The notes under the pieces: model-generated
What the model was told of the DNA's origin: nothing
Database searches by the model: none
What the model saw: only the letters and a program-made list of their open reading frames with translations
In this document: positions 7,088-11,850 of the stretch, piece after piece
How the letters are laid out: each line of letters begins with the position of its first letter
How positions within the stretch are numbered: position 1 is the stretch's first letter
Assembly (NCBI GenBank): GCA_016840645.1
Contig: JAEORY010000079.1
Span: 1-11,850, forward strand
From: Candidatus Borrarchaeota archaeon
GTDB lineage: Archaea; Asgardarchaeota; Sifarchaeia; Borrarchaeales; Borrarchaeaceae
Length of the DNA stretch: 11,850 nt
Direction: 5' to 3'
Position numbers and translations under genes: made by a program

Positions 7088-7642
7088 TTGCCCCAAAATA
7101 AGGGTCTTACAATAGCGATTTCTGGAACAGCTGGTGCTGGAAAATCCACTTTTGCCAAACACATTGCGGAAGCCTTTGAATTAGAACATATCTCTGCGGG
7201 GAAAATCTTTAGGCAAATGGCTCAACAAAGAGAAATGGATTTAAGCACTTTTAGCACATTTGCAGAGAATAATATTCATGTTGACAAAGAGATTGATGAA
7301 AGAAGTATAGATGCAGCAAAAAAAGGAAATGTTGTGTTAGATGGACATTTGACTGCGTGGATGTGTAAAGATTTTGTTGATCTTAACATCTTTGTGACCG
7401 CACCATTAGAAGTACGTGTTGAAAGAATTGCTCAAAGAGACGGAGATCCTTATGAATACGCTTTGGTCGAAACGACAAAGCGTGAAACAAGCGAAATAAA
7501 GAGGTACAAAAAAATTTATAATATTGACATTCAAGATCTCAGCATCTTCGATATCATCCTTAATACTGACAAATGGTCAATTGATTCAATAACAAATATC
7601 TTAAAAACAACAATACAAGAATTTATAGGAGGTGAAAAATGA
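7088..7642 (+). CDS. cmk: Cytidylate kinase, archaeal type
   Basis: (d)CMP kinase, ATP + CMP to ADP + CDP; 184 residues, matching the archaeal family of about 180. The P-loop GTAGAGKST is at residues 13-21. Other family signatures are ISAGKIFRQMA, VVLDGHLTAWM and the C-terminal RYKKIYNIDIQDLSIFDII, which is strongly conserved in archaeal Cmk. The VVLDGHL segment has His where I would expect Arg (GRL), a possible local substitution worth aligning. TTG 7088 is preferred because of the GGTGA site; GTG 7079 would add three residues. A longer open frame from 6980 would overlap eL34 and carries non-homologous sequence, so it is rejected. Its stop TGA overlaps an ATG at 7639, and the eL14 start lies just beyond. 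Confidence 0.9.
   Translation: MPQNKGLTIAISGTAGAGKSTFAKHIAEAFELEHISAGKIFRQMAQQREMDLSTFSTFAENNIHVDKEIDERSIDAAKKGNVVLDGHLTAWMCKDFVDLNIFVTAPLEVRVERIAQRDGDPYEYALVETTKRETSEIKRYKKIYNIDIQDLSIFDIILNTDKWSIDSITNILKTTIQEFIGGEK
7627..7635 (+). promoter_or_regulatory. Extended Shine-Dalgarno site of eL14
   Basis: AGGAGGTGA is the longest Shine-Dalgarno match in the window and sits within the last codons of cmk, 8 nt before ATG 7644. A GTG inside it (7632) is in frame but would consume the site, so 7644 is the start. Confidence 0.8.
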
Positions 7643-7643
7643 A

Positions 7644-7928
7644 ATGCCTGCGATAGAAATTGGACGAATTTGCGTAAAAACGGCTGGGAGAGAAGTTGGA
7701 AGAAAATGTGTGATCACAGATATTGTTGACCCAAAAACTGTGGAAATAACTGGTCCTAAAGAATTAAACGGTGTAAAAAGACGACGTGCATCAATACGAC
7801 ACATCGAACCAACAACAGAAAGAATTGAAATCGGACGAGGATCAGATGATGAAGCAGTTCTTAAGGCAATTGAGGCTGCAGGGATGACTGATGCATTAAA
7901 AGAACGGGTTAAAATCGTTCTGCCCTAA
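7644..7928 (+). CDS. rpl14e: Large ribosomal subunit protein eL14
   Basis: 50S protein eL14, 94 residues, the short archaeal form. The N-terminal KOW-like barrel is recognisable from MPAIEIGRICVKTAGREVG, KCVITDIVD and ITGPKELNGVKRRRASIRHIEPT. The C-terminal part is a short acidic-to-basic helix. The start is fixed by a nine-base Shine-Dalgarno match and by the family N-terminus. It sits between cmk and cbf5, as in many archaea. The ribosomal run appears to end here: a 71-nt U-rich spacer with hairpins follows. Confidence 0.95.
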   Translation: MPAIEIGRICVKTAGREVGRKCVITDIVDPKTVEITGPKELNGVKRRRASIRHIEPTTERIEIGRGSDDEAVLKAIEAAGMTDALKERVKIVLP

Positions 7929-7984
7929 TTTTTAATTTTATTTATTTCATTGTAATGAAAATAACTTTTTGGGATTTCCAAAAA
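7929..7984 (+). terminator. U-rich spacer with two hairpins between eL14 and cbf5
   Basis: T-rich DNA follows the eL14 stop. TTTCAT/ATGAAA (7945-7950/7955-7960) forms a 6-bp hairpin, and TTTTTGG/CCAAAAA (7966-7972/7978-7984) a perfect 7-bp one with a 5-nt loop, ending just before the cbf5 Shine-Dalgarno. It may end the ribosomal transcript, or form a leader structure for cbf5. The pairings are seen; the role is inferred. Confidence 0.4.
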
Positions 7985-7999
7985 TGAGAAGGTGAAAAA

Positions 8000-9032
8000 A
8001 TGGAAAGAGGCCGCCTACCTAGTGACGTGCGGGGAGAGTTAATCACTAAAGCACAGGAGGCGACAAACCCTGAATGGGGTTATAAGCCTGCTGAACGTCC
8101 TATTGAAGAGCATTTAGCCTTTGGAATAATCAATTTAGATAAACCTGCTGGACCAACAAGTCATGAAGTTGTAGCATGGGTCAAAAGAATCCTGGAATTA
8201 AAGAAAGCAGGACACGGAGGGACTCTAGAGTTCTGTAATACAATTTACGGAACAGAGTAATCCTGGAGTGACTGGTATTCTCCCGATCGCCTTGGAACGT
8301 GCTACAAAAGTTGTTCAAAGTTGGCTTCCTGCTGGAAAAGAGTACATCTGCATAATGCGTCTTCACAAAGAAGTAGATCACGAAAAAATTGAGGCGATAT
8401 GTCAAGAGTTTACAGGCCCACTTTATCAACGTCCTCCACTAAGATCTTCTGTAAAAAGACGCTTAAGAATCCGTAGAGTATATTATACAAATGTATTAGA
8501 AATTTTAGGAACAAATGTGCTCATTCGAGTCGGTTGTGAAGCAGGATTCTACATGAGGAAGTTGGTGCATGATATTGGCGAAGTGTTGGGCACGGGGGCT
8601 CATATGTTAGAGCTAAGAAGAACGCGTGCAGGTCCATTCAAGGAGGATGACACTTTTGTTACACTTCTTGAAGTAAACGATGCATATCACTATTGGAAAG
8701 AGGATGGAAATGAACAGTATCTGCGTAAGGTAATACAACCTGTGGAAGAAGGCTTAGTTCACCTTCCAAAACTGGTGATTCGAGATTCTGCAGTTGATGC
8801 AATATGCCATGGGGCAAAATTAACGGCGCCTGGTGTATTACAGTTAAGTGATAATATCAAACCAGGTGCTACTGTAGCTATATTTACTCAGAAAGGCGAA
8901 GCAATTGGTATTGCTGAGGCAACTATGTTAAGTAAAGAGATTCTTGAAATAGATCATGGCGTAGTTGCTCTAACAAAGAAAGTTATAATGCCACGCTCTA
9001 CATATCCAGAGTGGAAAGCATTTAAAAAATAG
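8000..9032 (+). CDS. cbf5: tRNA/rRNA pseudouridine synthase Cbf5, intron-interrupted (join 8000-8228, 8260-9032)
   Basis: Cbf5/dyskerin homologue, the catalytic subunit of H/ACA guide RNPs (with Nop10, Gar1 and L7Ae), which converts U to pseudouridine in rRNA and can act on U55 of tRNA. Read straight through, the frame stops at TAA 8258-8260. Removing 8229-8259 joins the exons into 333 residues plus stop, the normal archaeal length. The junction then reads AGHGGTLDPGVTG, with the catalytic Asp77 codon split G|AT. Layout: N-terminal extension 1-40, TruB catalytic domain about 40-235 ([14 protein letters not shown]; the [15 protein letters not shown] segment at 169-183, where I would expect Thr for Phe), PUA domain about 246-325. 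ATG 8000 has GGTGA (7991-7995) 4 nt upstream. All key elements survive after splicing, so this is an intact gene and not a pseudogene. Confidence 0.93.
8219..8264 (+). other. Bulge-helix-bulge splice motif with a 31-nt mRNA intron (8229-8259)
   Basis: The RNA folds into a canonical hBHBh'. Outer helix: 8219-8222 with 8261-8264 (one G-U). Central 4-bp helix: CUCU 8223-8226 with AGAG 8254-8257. Three-nt bulges: AGA 8227-8229 and UAA 8258-8260. Inner intron helix: 8230-8238 with 8245-8253 (9 bp, one G-U), loop 8239-8244. Cutting after the second base of each bulge, as the archaeal tRNA splicing endonuclease does, removes 8229-8259. The intron length is not a multiple of 3, so only splicing restores the frame. 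BHB introns in archaeal cbf5 mRNA are established in Crenarchaeota. Splicing here is predicted, not shown. Confidence 0.92.
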
Positions 9033-9056
9033 TGGAAGATAAGATTCCTGAGAAAA

Positions 9057-9659
9057 ATGCCAAAGCCATATTCATCTAAAATGCCCACATCCTCGTTAAA
9101 AACGAAAACAATTTCTGTTTATCTACGAGGTAGATTGTTTGAGTTCGTTTCTGCTCCAGATGTTTTTTCACAATCCAAAATTGACAAAGGCACGCAATTG
9201 CTTATTGAAAAAATGGATTTAACCAACTCGGACAGGGTTTTAGATCTTGGTTGTGGAATAGGAGTAATTGGCATTGTAGCTGCTGCTTCAATGATATCCC
9301 CTAACAGTCAAGTAGTTCTAACAGACATTAATAGACGAGCTATTAATCTTACGAAGAGTAATCTCAAAAAGAATTACATTAAAAATGCAGAGGCTAGATG
9401 GGGCGACTTTTATGAGCCTGTAAAAGGAGATAAGGAAACATTCGACGTTATTGTGACAAATCCTCCAGTTTCAAGTGGAATGAAGACTATCTTCCAGATT
9501 ATTGAAGAGGCTCCTCTTTATCTTACATCGCAAGGCTCCCTTCAGTTAGTCATAAGAAGGGGACACAATAGAGTATATGAAAAATTGAATACTGTATTTA
9601 ATACGGTCTTAGAAATTGGAAAAAAGGCAGGATATCATGTATATAAGTCATCAATGTAG
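9057..9659 (+). CDS. RsmC-like class I SAM-dependent methyltransferase
   Basis: A 200-residue class I methyltransferase of the small MTS/RsmC-like group. The SAM-binding motif I VLDLGCGIGVIGI is at 61-73, an acidic VVLTDIN strand end at 87-92, and the NPPVSSG motif at 135-141 marks enzymes methylating an amino group of a base; the RsmC relatives make m2G in 16S rRNA. The N-terminal SVYLRGRLFEFVSAPDVFS and KIDKGTQLLIE are typical of the archaeal subfamily. The start is uncertain: ATG 9057 is the first ATG after an in-frame stop (the cbf5 TAG at 9030-9032) but lacks a clear Shine-Dalgarno; ATG 9081 is the alternative. It follows cbf5 by 24 nt, so it is likely cotranscribed and involved in ribosomal RNA modification. 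The exact substrate is not evident. Confidence 0.85.
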   Translation: MPKPYSSKMPTSSLKTKTISVYLRGRLFEFVSAPDVFSQSKIDKGTQLLIEKMDLTNSDRVLDLGCGIGVIGIVAAASMISPNSQVVLTDINRRAINLTKSNLKKNYIKNAEARWGDFYEPVKGDKETFDVIVTNPPVSSGMKTIFQIIEEAPLYLTSQGSLQLVIRRGHNRVYEKLNTVFNTVLEIGKKAGYHVYKSSM

Positions 9660-9660
9660 T

Positions 9661-9698
9661 TATATAATTTTTAATTCGTACAGGGGGCTTTAGCCCCT
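9661..9698 (+). terminator. T-rich stretch and GC hairpin after the methyltransferase
   Basis: An AT-rich stretch with TTTTTAATT (9668-9676) follows the stop, then a compact GC hairpin, GGGGC/GCCCC (9684-9688/9693-9697, loop TTTA), extendable by a G-U pair. It probably marks the 3' end of the cbf5-methyltransferase transcript. No U-run follows the hairpin, so it is not a bacterial-style terminator. Confidence 0.4.
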
Positions 9699-9700
9699 AG

Positions 9701-9716
9701 CCTATAAATATTTAAA
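9701..9716 (+). promoter_or_regulatory. Candidate TATA element for the tRNA-Ser gene
   Basis: CCTATAAATATTTAAA is the best TATA-like sequence upstream of the tRNA. A start about 25 nt downstream (near 9730) would give a 5' leader of about 35-40 nt for RNase P to remove. Confidence 0.45.
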
Positions 9717-9797
9717 CAAAGGTGCCTTCTAGAAACCAATCGATTTCGGGTATCCAATGCTGATTATGCCGGGGTATCTTAGCCTGGTAGGGAGCAG

Positions 9798-9824
9798 ATG
9801 TAAGCGTCACTCATTGCAGCTCAT
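9798..9824 (+). other. tRNA-Ser intron 1 (27 nt, position 29/30) with perfect BHB
   Basis: Flanking and intron bases form a canonical hBHBh'. Outer helix: UAGG 9788-9791 with CCUG 9826-9829. Central helix: GAGC 9792-9795 with GCUC 9819-9822. Three-nt bulges: AGA 9796-9798 and AUG 9823-9825. Inner helix: UGUAA 9799-9803 with UUGCA 9814-9818. The cut after the second bulge base gives exactly 9798-9824 and leaves CAG|GC as the 5' anticodon stem. Position 29/30 is a noncanonical site. Confidence 0.88.
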
Positions 9825-9832
9825 GCCTGGAA

Positions 9833-9844
9833 ACCAGATCTGAG
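9833..9844 (+). other. tRNA-Ser intron 2 (12 nt, position 37/38), relaxed motif
   Basis: Removing 12 nt between A37 (9832) and A38 (9845) gives loop CUGGAAA and lets GCCUG (9846-9850) close the anticodon stem. The splice motif is weak: central helix CUGG 9827-9830 with UCUG 9839-9842 has one U-U mismatch and one G-U, and beyond the 5' bulge only a 5-nt loop remains, with no inner helix. The boundary could shift by one base (9834-9845) with the same product; 37/38 is the canonical site. Confidence 0.75.
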
Positions 9845-9908
9845 AGCCTGTGCTCCATTGGAGCTCGAGGGTTCAAATCCCTCCCCCGGCGCCATTCTAA
9901 TTCTCTTT

Positions 9909-9923
9909 AAAAAATAAAAAAAA
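9909..9923 (-). terminator. T-tract terminator of the uS13-uS4-uS11 operon (minus strand)
   Basis: On the minus strand this reads as T8, A, T6, about 105 nt after the uS11 stop and 15 nt before the tRNA 3' end on the other strand. It is the strongest U-tract available to stop the converging transcript before it runs through the tRNA. Confidence 0.45.
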
Positions 9924-9943
9924 CGTTACGTCAACTATTGTCA

Positions 9944-9949
9944 TTTTTT
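9944..9949 (+). terminator. T-tract downstream of tRNA-Ser
   Basis: Six T on the + strand, 50 nt after the CCA, are the first good U-tract for ending the tRNA precursor transcript. Confidence 0.35.
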
Positions 9950-9962
9950 AAAACATAAGAAT

Positions 9963-9977
9963 GGAAATGCGATTTCC
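9963..9977. terminator. Inverted repeat between the convergent units
   Basis: GGAAAT (9963-9968) and ATTTCC (9972-9977) form a perfect 6-bp stem with loop GCG, between the tRNA and the uS11 stop. It could fold in either transcript; a short CCCTTTT follows on the + strand. Confidence 0.3.
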
Positions 9978-10027
9978 CTTTTCGAAGAAGTGTTTATAGA
10001 GTGGTATTAATTAGAAAACACACATTC

Positions 10028-10426
10028 TTAAACGCGTCTTCCACGACGACCGCCTGGGCGTCTAGTTCCATCATGAGGAACTGGTGTGACTTCTTCAATT
10101 CTGCCAATCCGCATGCCTGCACGAGCTAGGGCACGGATTGCTGCTTGTGCGCCTGGACCTGGTGTTTTTGCGCCATGACCACCCGGTGCCCTTACAGTTA
10201 TATGAAGGGCTGAAATACCCTTATCTCTTGCTTCATTTGCAGCCCTAAAAGCGGCTTGCATGGCAGCGTAAGGACTGCTTTCTTCTCGATCTGCCTTAAC
10301 GATCATACCTCCGCTATATCGCGCAATAGTTTCAGCACCAGTAAGATCCGTTATATGAACAATCGTATCATTATAAGAAGAATAAATATGGGCAACGCCC
10401 CATTTCTGTTCTTGTCTTTGACTCAT
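10028..10426 (-). CDS. rps11: Small ribosomal subunit protein uS11
   Basis: 30S platform protein uS11, 132 residues, the usual archaeal length. Family sequence is continuous: [54 protein letters not shown] and the basic C-terminus [13 protein letters not shown]. The start codon (complement of 10424-10426) has GAGG (complement of 10435-10438) about 8 nt upstream. It is the last gene of a minus-strand uS13-uS4-uS11 set, with a 26-nt gap to uS4. In most archaea rpoD and uL13/uS9 genes follow; here the unit ends and converges with the tRNA. Confidence 0.97.
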   Translation of the reverse strand: MSQRQEQKWGVAHIYSSYNDTIVHITDLTGAETIARYSGGMIVKADREESSPYAAMQAAFRAANEARDKGISALHITVRAPGGHGAKTPGPGAQAAIRALARAGMRIGRIEEVTPVPHDGTRRPGGRRGRRV

Positions 10427-10452
10427 AAAATTAACCTCAAGAAAAATTATTT

Positions 10453-10992
10453 TTATTCAGCTGATTCAGGAATTGGTGTAGATGGACGTTCTGGGTGATT
10501 ATCTTCCATATACGGACTCGAAGATGCATACGTTAACTCTTTTGCTTCTTCCTTAAGCAATAGACGACTTGGAGAAGTTATTTTTTGACCTCGTAGTGCT
10601 ATGTGACCATGAATAAGAAGTTGTCTCGCATGATGAATAGATTTTGCAAAGCCTTGTCTAAAAACTATAGTTTGAAGGCGACGTTTTAAAAGATCTTCAG
10701 TTGTTAAACTAAGGACATCATCAATAACTGCCTCTGTTTGAATCAATCCAAGGCGTTCTAATCTTGATAATAGTTCCTTTTCCACTTTCTCTCTTTTATC
10801 GGTTTCTAGAATAGCTAAAATTTGCCTAGTTTGCCCCCTAATCTTCCTCAGATACGCCTCATGCCGTAGGTATTCCTTCTTATTACGAAGACCATACTTA
10901 CCGACTAATTCGAGCTCTATAGCCATTCGATTTTTTTCCCACGGCTGAAAGGGTTTCTTATACTTTTTCTTAGGTTTTTTAGGATCGCCCAT
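10453..10992 (-). CDS. rps4: Small ribosomal subunit protein uS4
   Basis: 30S protein uS4, 179 residues, an early-assembly protein that binds 16S rRNA. The archaeal form is clear from [30 protein letters not shown] and [13 protein letters not shown], and the S4 RNA-binding domain at about 105-145 ([20 protein letters not shown], then [16 protein letters not shown]). The tail is acidic and proline-rich. The ATG is preceded by AGGTGA (complement of 10999-11004) at 6 nt, in the gap next to the uS13 stop, so the two genes are tightly coupled. Confidence 0.97.
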   Translation of the reverse strand: MGDPKKPKKKYKKPFQPWEKNRMAIELELVGKYGLRNKKEYLRHEAYLRKIRGQTRQILAILETDKREKVEKELLSRLERLGLIQTEAVIDDVLSLTTEDLLKRRLQTIVFRQGFAKSIHHARQLLIHGHIALRGQKITSPSRLLLKEEAKELTYASSSPYMEDNHPERPSTPIPESAE

Positions 10993-11004
10993 TTGACATC
11001 ACCT

Positions 11005-11463
11005 TTATCTGCCGCCTCTTTTCTTCAAGCGCACTCCAACAACTCTGCCTTTCCGCCCAGTAGTCCTCGTTCTTTGTCCTCTCACTTTTAGTCCTTGCGA
11101 ATGTCGTATACCTTTATATGTTTTGAGTTTCATCAGTAAATCAATATCAGTTTTTGTCATCAGTCTTAGTCGAGCGCCTAATAAATGTAAATCTTCGCCA
11201 GTGTGTGGATCCTTTTGACGATTTAATAACCATTTTGGAATACCATTACTTGAGGGATCTGTAATGATATCTTCAAGTTTTTTCACATCACGATCGCTAA
11301 GAAAACCAACTCTTGAAGTTTGGTCCATATCAGCTACATGCAATATTGCATGGGACAGCCGAATATCAACACCTGGAATATCAGTTAAGCCCATGTCTAA
11401 CCGTTTATTTCCATCAATATCTGTACCTATTATACGAAGAATATGTCTGAAAGATGATGACAA
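11005..11463 (-). CDS. rps13: Small ribosomal subunit protein uS13
   Basis: 30S head protein uS13, 152 residues from the chosen start. The family is clear from FRHILRIIGTDIDGNKRL, ALGVTxIxG-like GLTDIPGVDIRLSHAI, the middle RLRLMTKTDIDLL, and the basic end HSQGLKVRGQRTRTTGRKG that reaches the tRNA sites. I prefer TTG (complement of 11461-11463) because AAGGTG (complement of 11470-11475) lies 6 nt upstream and the product begins MSSSFRHI, as in relatives. The alternative is GTG at 11472, three codons earlier, which would use part of that Shine-Dalgarno. It is the first gene of the minus-strand operon. Confidence 0.94.
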   Translation of the reverse strand: MSSSFRHILRIIGTDIDGNKRLDMGLTDIPGVDIRLSHAILHVADMDQTSRVGFLSDRDVKKLEDIITDPSSNGIPKWLLNRQKDPHTGEDLHLLGARLRLMTKTDIDLLMKLKTYKGIRHSQGLKVRGQRTRTTGRKGRVVGVRLKKRGGR

Positions 11464-11469
11464 TAACGA

Positions 11470-11475
11470 CACCTT
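11470..11475 (-). promoter_or_regulatory. Shine-Dalgarno site deciding the uS13 start
   Basis: The complement reads AAGGTG, 6 nt before the TTG start. It matches the GGTGA-type sites used elsewhere in the window. Confidence 0.6.
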
Positions 11476-11535
11476 GTTCTCTTTTAGGAATATTGTCCCT
11501 TTAGAATTATTCTGTAATTAAGAACTTATCTATAA

Positions 11536-11549
11536 CCTAAATATTAAGG
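11536..11549 (-). promoter_or_regulatory. Candidate promoter element of the uS13 operon
   Basis: CCTAAATATTAAGG is a 14-bp near-palindrome (one mismatch), A/T-only in its core. Read on the minus strand, it is placed to act as a TATA element, with transcription starting near 11517 and a leader of about 55 nt. Because it is nearly symmetric, it could also serve a transcript in the other direction. Weak evidence. Confidence 0.3.
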
Positions 11550-11850
11550 GAGAATTTGTTATGTACTTGACTATTTAACACTTTCGTTATGAAGTCATCT
11601 TATAGGTATGCAAGCAGAAATGCTTGCTTTTTGAGGAGTCATTCAGAACATACAGTGAGTTTTTTATTATATCTTGTGCATCAACTCTGAAAATAGACCT
11701 AGACTCGGAAGATTTGAAACTGAAATTACAGATTCATAATTGTGATACAAAGTATTTGTAGATATTCAAGAAAACGCCCAATACATTGGATTTGAAAAGA
11801 TGTCAAGATAAGATGGTAACATGATCTCCGGAAAAGAGTATTTTAGACAA
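11550..11850. other. Non-coding stretch at the window end
   Basis: I find no convincing gene here. All frames on both strands are broken by stops within short distances; the longest minus-strand piece entering from the window edge is about 27 codons with no recognisable family. The base composition is AT-rich intergenic. The only clear structure is the hairpin at 11610-11632. A gene could begin or end just beyond 11850. Confidence 0.5.
11610..11632 (+). terminator. GAAA-capped hairpin followed by five T
   Basis: GCAAGCA (11610-11616), GAAA (11617-11620), TGCTTGC (11621-11627), then TTTTT (11628-11632). The 7-bp stem closed by a GNRA tetraloop plus a U-run looks like an intrinsic terminator of a + strand RNA. 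No + strand gene precedes it, so it may be the 3' end of a small RNA or a relic. Confidence 0.4.

Larger units (their letters stand above)
9768..9894 (+). tRNA. tRNA-Ser(GGA), with two introns and encoded CCA
   Basis: The acceptor stem is GCCGGGG (9768-9774) with CCCCGGC (9884-9890), then G73 and encoded CCA (9892-9894). The D-loop is AGCCTGGTA; the T arm is GAGGG-TTCAAAT-CCCTC (9867-9883). With 9798-9824 and 9833-9844 removed, the anticodon arm becomes CAGGC-CUGGAAA-GCCUG, a perfect 5-bp stem around U33-GGA-A37. Next comes a class II variable arm (GCUCC-AUU-GGAGC at 9852-9864). The mature RNA is 85 nt before CCA. Acceptor, G73, long variable arm and GGA anticodon all agree on serine, reading UCC and UCU. 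The D stem is weak (two G-U pairs). Without removing both introns no archaeal-like anticodon loop with U33 can be formed. Confidence 0.9.

Noticed and set aside
8000..8260. cbf5 as a pseudogene or frameshifted gene (two separate ORFs)
   Set aside because: The break coincides with a complete canonical BHB motif, and its excision restores exactly the conserved catalytic sequence and normal length. A sequencing error or decay would not do this.
9809..9824. Elongator tRNA-Met from the CTCAT sequences
   Set aside because: Neither CTCAT has a matching anticodon stem. Both lie inside intron 1, and G73 plus the long variable arm indicate serine.
9795..9842. Single-intron tRNA with anticodon stem CAGAT/ATCTG
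   Set aside because: Every 7-nt loop obtained with this stem has either no U33 or an A at position 34, and it leaves a 24-nt variable region. The two-intron serine model satisfies all positions.
10256..10498. Plus-strand ORF opposite uS11/uS4
   Set aside because: It is an antisense shadow of two well-conserved ribosomal genes, with no Shine-Dalgarno or family features.
11690..11850. Partial or decayed gene at the right edge
   Set aside because: The only open stretch is about 27 codons with no recognisable motif, which is expected by chance.
1..11850. CRISPR array, insertion sequence, integrase or attachment site
   Set aside because: No spaced repeats, transposase-like proteins or duplicated tRNA ends were seen; the content is core housekeeping.

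Overview
The window is a core piece of an archaeal chromosome. It holds archaeal/eukaryotic-type ribosomal proteins (eL32, eL19, eL34, eL14) together with uL18, uS5, uL30, uL15, SecY, an archaeal adenylate kinase, a DUF106/EMC3-like membrane protein, an archaeal cytidylate kinase and Cbf5, in the order usual for archaea. Together, eL14, eL34, a bulge-helix-bulge (BHB) intron in cbf5 mRNA and a tRNA intron outside the anticodon loop point to the TACK group. eL14 and eL34 are reported missing from ammonia-oxidising Thaumarchaeota, so a Bathyarchaeia-like or other non-thaumarchaeal TACK lineage is my best guess (inference). The DNA is AT-rich, and Shine-Dalgarno sites of the GGTGA/GGAGG type precede most genes.

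Layout. 1-483: 3' end of phosphoenolpyruvate synthase, followed by T-tracts. 484-777: spacer with a likely promoter. 778-7928: a long + strand run, eL32-eL19-uL18-uS5-uL30-uL15-secY-adkA-DUF106-eL34-cmk-eL14. 8000-9032: cbf5, split by a 31-nt intron. 9057-9659: an RsmC-like methyltransferase. 9768-9894: tRNA-Ser(GGA) with two introns. 10028-11463: uS13-uS4-uS11 on the minus strand, converging on the tRNA. 11464-11850: non-coding as far as I can see, with a candidate promoter and a GAAA-capped hairpin followed by five T.

The most notable content is the RNA-processing signals. The cbf5 reading frame looks broken, but the sequence folds into a canonical hBHBh' splice motif. Excising 8229-8259 restores the frame and rebuilds the catalytic aspartate codon (Asp77 in GTLDPG). 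About 1.5 kb downstream, the serine tRNA can only be folded correctly if two introns are removed: 27 nt at position 29/30, with a perfect BHB, and 12 nt at 37/38, with a relaxed motif. All three would be substrates of the tRNA splicing endonuclease.

Functionally, the genes make ribosomal subunits, insert membrane proteins (SecY, DUF106), supply nucleotides (AdkA, Cmk) and modify RNA (Cbf5, methyltransferase). The cluster is rearranged relative to the common archaeal order. uL6 and its upstream partners do not precede eL32, and the uS13-uS4-uS11 block is inverted and not followed by rpoD.
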